DNA from: Bacillota bacterium
GTDB taxonomy: Bacteria > Bacillota > Clostridia > Acetivibrionales > DSM-2933
Assembly (NCBI GenBank): GCA_030705945.1
Contig: JAUZPS010000297.1
Coordinates: forward strand, 1-6,158
Length of the DNA: 6,158 bases
Direction of reading: 5' to 3'
Below the pieces are notes generated by a model. The model was given only the letters and a program-made list of their open reading frames with translations, did not search any database and was not told the DNA's origin. A program made the position numbers and the translations under genes. This document shows, one piece after another, positions 4,969-6,158 of this stretch (position 1 is its first letter; the number at the start of each line of letters is the position of its first letter).

Positions 4969-5483
4969 TAAAACTATTTCCTATTACAAACTCACTTCCA
5001 CAAAATTATGAAAAATGGCTGGAAAATTATGAGTTAAAAGGCTGGAATCTCAAAGCTATATTATTGGGAGGCTGGATACATTATTTTGCAAAAGAAGAAT
5101 CAAGAAAAATCAGATATTGCTATGACTACCATGGAAAGAAAAAGAAAGATTATGAAACGATTTTTATAGATGCCGGATGGGAACTTGTAAATTATAGTCT
5201 TGGAGCATATACATGGAGAATAAAGTATGATAAAGAACGACCAGAAGCATTTAGCGATAACATATCAATCATCGGAAGAAATAATAGACTTCTAGCCTTA
5301 ATTCTAGTTTGCTTAATACCATACCTAATCACAATTATTCTTGCTGCAAAAGTTTATATTGAGGGTAAATCGTTAGGATTTGTAGGCCCTTTGATTATAA
5401 TTGCAACATTTTTACTGTATGTTTCATTAATAGGAGGACTAATTAATTCCAATAGAAAAAATAGAAAGACAATTAAAATGTAG
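4965..5483 (+). CDS. DUF2812 membrane protein, PadR partner
   Basis: A 172-residue protein whose first ATG overlaps the padR-family stop and has its own GAGGAGGG (4951-4958) 6 bases upstream. The N-terminal ~100 residues show the DUF2812 pattern: WLENYELKGWNLKAI (18-32), then a hydrophobic-aromatic strand (WIHYFAKE), then KIRYCYDYH (48-56), DYETIFIDAGWELV (62-75), TWRIKYDKE and EAFSD (94-98). Two membrane spans follow (~108-128 and ~138-161), with a basic tail (NRKNRKTIKM). The soluble domain is probably cytoplasmic and may touch the PadR protein or sense envelope state, but no activity is established that I know of. Full length for the family. It ends the operon; the 105-bp hairpin downstream probably terminates it. 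Confidence 0.88.
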   Translation: MIKLFPITNSLPQNYEKWLENYELKGWNLKAILLGGWIHYFAKEESRKIRYCYDYHGKKKKDYETIFIDAGWELVNYSLGAYTWRIKYDKERPEAFSDNISIIGRNNRLLALILVCLIPYLITIILAAKVYIEGKSLGFVGPLIIIATFLLYVSLIGGLINSNRKNRKTIKM

Positions 5484-5544
5484 GCGCGATAATGTGAAGG
5501 AATTTTTAGAAACCTAATAGAAATAAATACTATATTCTTTAAGC
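5484..5544. other. AT-rich spacer after the DUF2812 gene
   Basis: No gene. It contains AAATAAATAC (5521-5530), which recurs at 5654-5663 just beyond the large inverted repeat. A direct repeat on both sides would suit an insertion, but it is not flush with the repeat ends and may be an AT-rich coincidence. Confidence 0.4.
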
Positions 5545-5649
5545 TATATAAAAAGCACTATTAATCTTACATTTGACGGAGCAAAATAACGAACGCTTTA
5601 ACGTTATTTTGCGATAGGCAAATGTAAAAGATTAATTGCTTTTTATATA
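5545..5649. repeat. 105-bp inverted repeat: MITE-like element or strong bidirectional terminator
   Basis: The two ~48-base arms match almost throughout: outer TATATAAAAAGCA with TGCTTTTTATATA, then ATTAATCTT and ACATTTG blocks with 1-2 base indels, a short mismatched patch, and a perfect inner 11-bp stem GCAAAATAACG/CGTTATTTTGC around AACGCTTTAA. In RNA it makes a very stable hairpin whose outer arm ends in a U run on either strand, so it would terminate the padR operon. Such a long hairpin with conserved ends also fits a non-autonomous miniature transposable element. No second copy is present in this window. Confidence 0.8.
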
Positions 5650-5676
5650 AATAAAATAAATACACGAGGTGATAAG

Positions 5677-6158
5677 ATGGACATCTATGAAGCTATATTT
5701 TCAAGGAGAACAATTAGAGACTTTGACGACAGAGAAGTTCCGGATGATATTGTTAAAAAGATTCTCAATGCGGGGTTACAAGCACCCACTAATAATCATT
5801 TGAGGGAATGGGAATTTATTGTTTTAAATGATAAAGCTGCAAGGCTTAATGCAATTGGTAAAGTAACCAAGAATTTCTCAAAAGAAGATGTCGCTGCTAT
5901 ACTGGATAATTGGGGCTGTACAGACATGGAACAACGTGATATGTACTTTGACGGAATTCCAAAGCAGTACAAAATGCTTGTGACTTCAGGGTGTCTCATA
6001 ATTCCGTTTTTCCGTATATATGAACCTCTTCTGAAACCCAAAATTCTATCTTCCTTAAACGGTTTTGCTTCGATTTGGTGCTGCATTGAAAATATTTTGC
6101 TCGCAGCAGCAAGTGAGGGAATATACGGGGTTACAAGAATTCCTTTTGATGAAGAAAC
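5677..6158 (+). CDS. Nitroreductase-family flavoprotein (partial, 3' end missing)
   Basis: ATG at 5677 follows GAGGTGAT (5666-5673). The visible 160 residues show the FMN-dependent nitroreductase fold: SRRTIRDF (9-16), whose arginines bind the FMN phosphate; a helix leading to GLQAPTNNHLREWEF (33-47), the usual A-P-S/T-x-x-N FMN contact followed by an aromatic strand; and IWCCIENILLAAASEGIYG (133-151), matching the dimer-interface helix with N-x-x-L-A-A. Such enzymes use NAD(P)H to reduce nitro groups, quinones or other electrophiles in the cytoplasm; the true substrate cannot be told. The middle (residues ~64-125) carries unusual Cys, Trp and acidic content (NWGCTDMEQRDMYFDGIPKQY). The gene runs off the window, so ~40-60 residues are probably missing. 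The hairpin upstream separates it from the padR operon, so it is likely transcribed separately, although no clear promoter is seen. Confidence 0.9.
   Translation, partial: MDIYEAIFSRRTIRDFDDREVPDDIVKKILNAGLQAPTNNHLREWEFIVLNDKAARLNAIGKVTKNFSKEDVAAILDNWGCTDMEQRDMYFDGIPKQYKMLVTSGCLIIPFFRIYEPLLKPKILSSLNGFASIWCCIENILLAAASEGIYGVTRIPFDEE

Noticed and set aside
5796..6086. 96-codon minus-strand frame
   Set aside because: Antisense shadow of the nitroreductase gene.
1..6158. CRISPR array, toxin-antitoxin pair, or novel defence operon
   Set aside because: No regularly spaced repeats, no paired small toxin/antitoxin genes and no nuclease, helicase or ATPase motifs; the only operon is PadR-DUF2812.

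Overview
The window is AT-rich low-GC Firmicutes DNA. The gene set (a Cache-type chemoreceptor, a PadR regulator with a DUF2812 membrane partner, nitroreductase-fold flavoprotein, strong AGGAGG-type ribosome binding sites, a TTG start) points to a motile Clostridia-class organism. Genus cannot be set from the sequence alone.

Layout. Bases 1-123 are the tail of a gene entering from the left. Bases 188-720 are a scrapyard: the first ~25 codons of a Tn3-family (DUF4158-type) transposase, a small minus-strand membrane-protein gene broken by a one-base deletion in an A run, and an orphan coding tail without a start. Two hairpins, one a good terminator, close this part. A free-standing plus-strand gene (969-1751, TTG start) encodes an unrecognised single-span membrane-anchored protein and is followed by a series of hairpins ending in a terminator. 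Bases 1870-2287 hold no convincing gene, only hairpins and a possible insertion-sequence end.

The largest gene is a complete minus-strand methyl-accepting chemotaxis protein (2288-4042). A candidate flagellar/chemotaxis sigma-factor (SigD/FliA-type) promoter lies upstream of it. Before it, also on the minus strand, is a 60-codon ORF with a good ribosome binding site and a secretory-looking N terminus. The divergent interval 4453-4638 contains a perfect 15-bp-arm palindrome and a promoter overlapped by ATATATC/GATATAT repeats, a likely autoregulatory operator. It drives a translationally coupled pair: PadR regulator (4639-4968) and DUF2812 two-span membrane protein (4965-5483). A 105-bp near-perfect inverted repeat (5545-5649), possibly a MITE or a strong bidirectional terminator, separates this operon from a nitroreductase-family gene that runs off the right edge.

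How the genes work together: the only clear functional unit is the PadR-DUF2812 operon, where a small-molecule or envelope signal is probably read by the repressor to control its own membrane partner. The chemoreceptor would feed a CheA/CheW system encoded elsewhere. No defence system, CRISPR array, tRNA or rRNA is visible. The more unusual signals here are structural (palindromes, hairpin arrays, gene debris) rather than a new multigene system.
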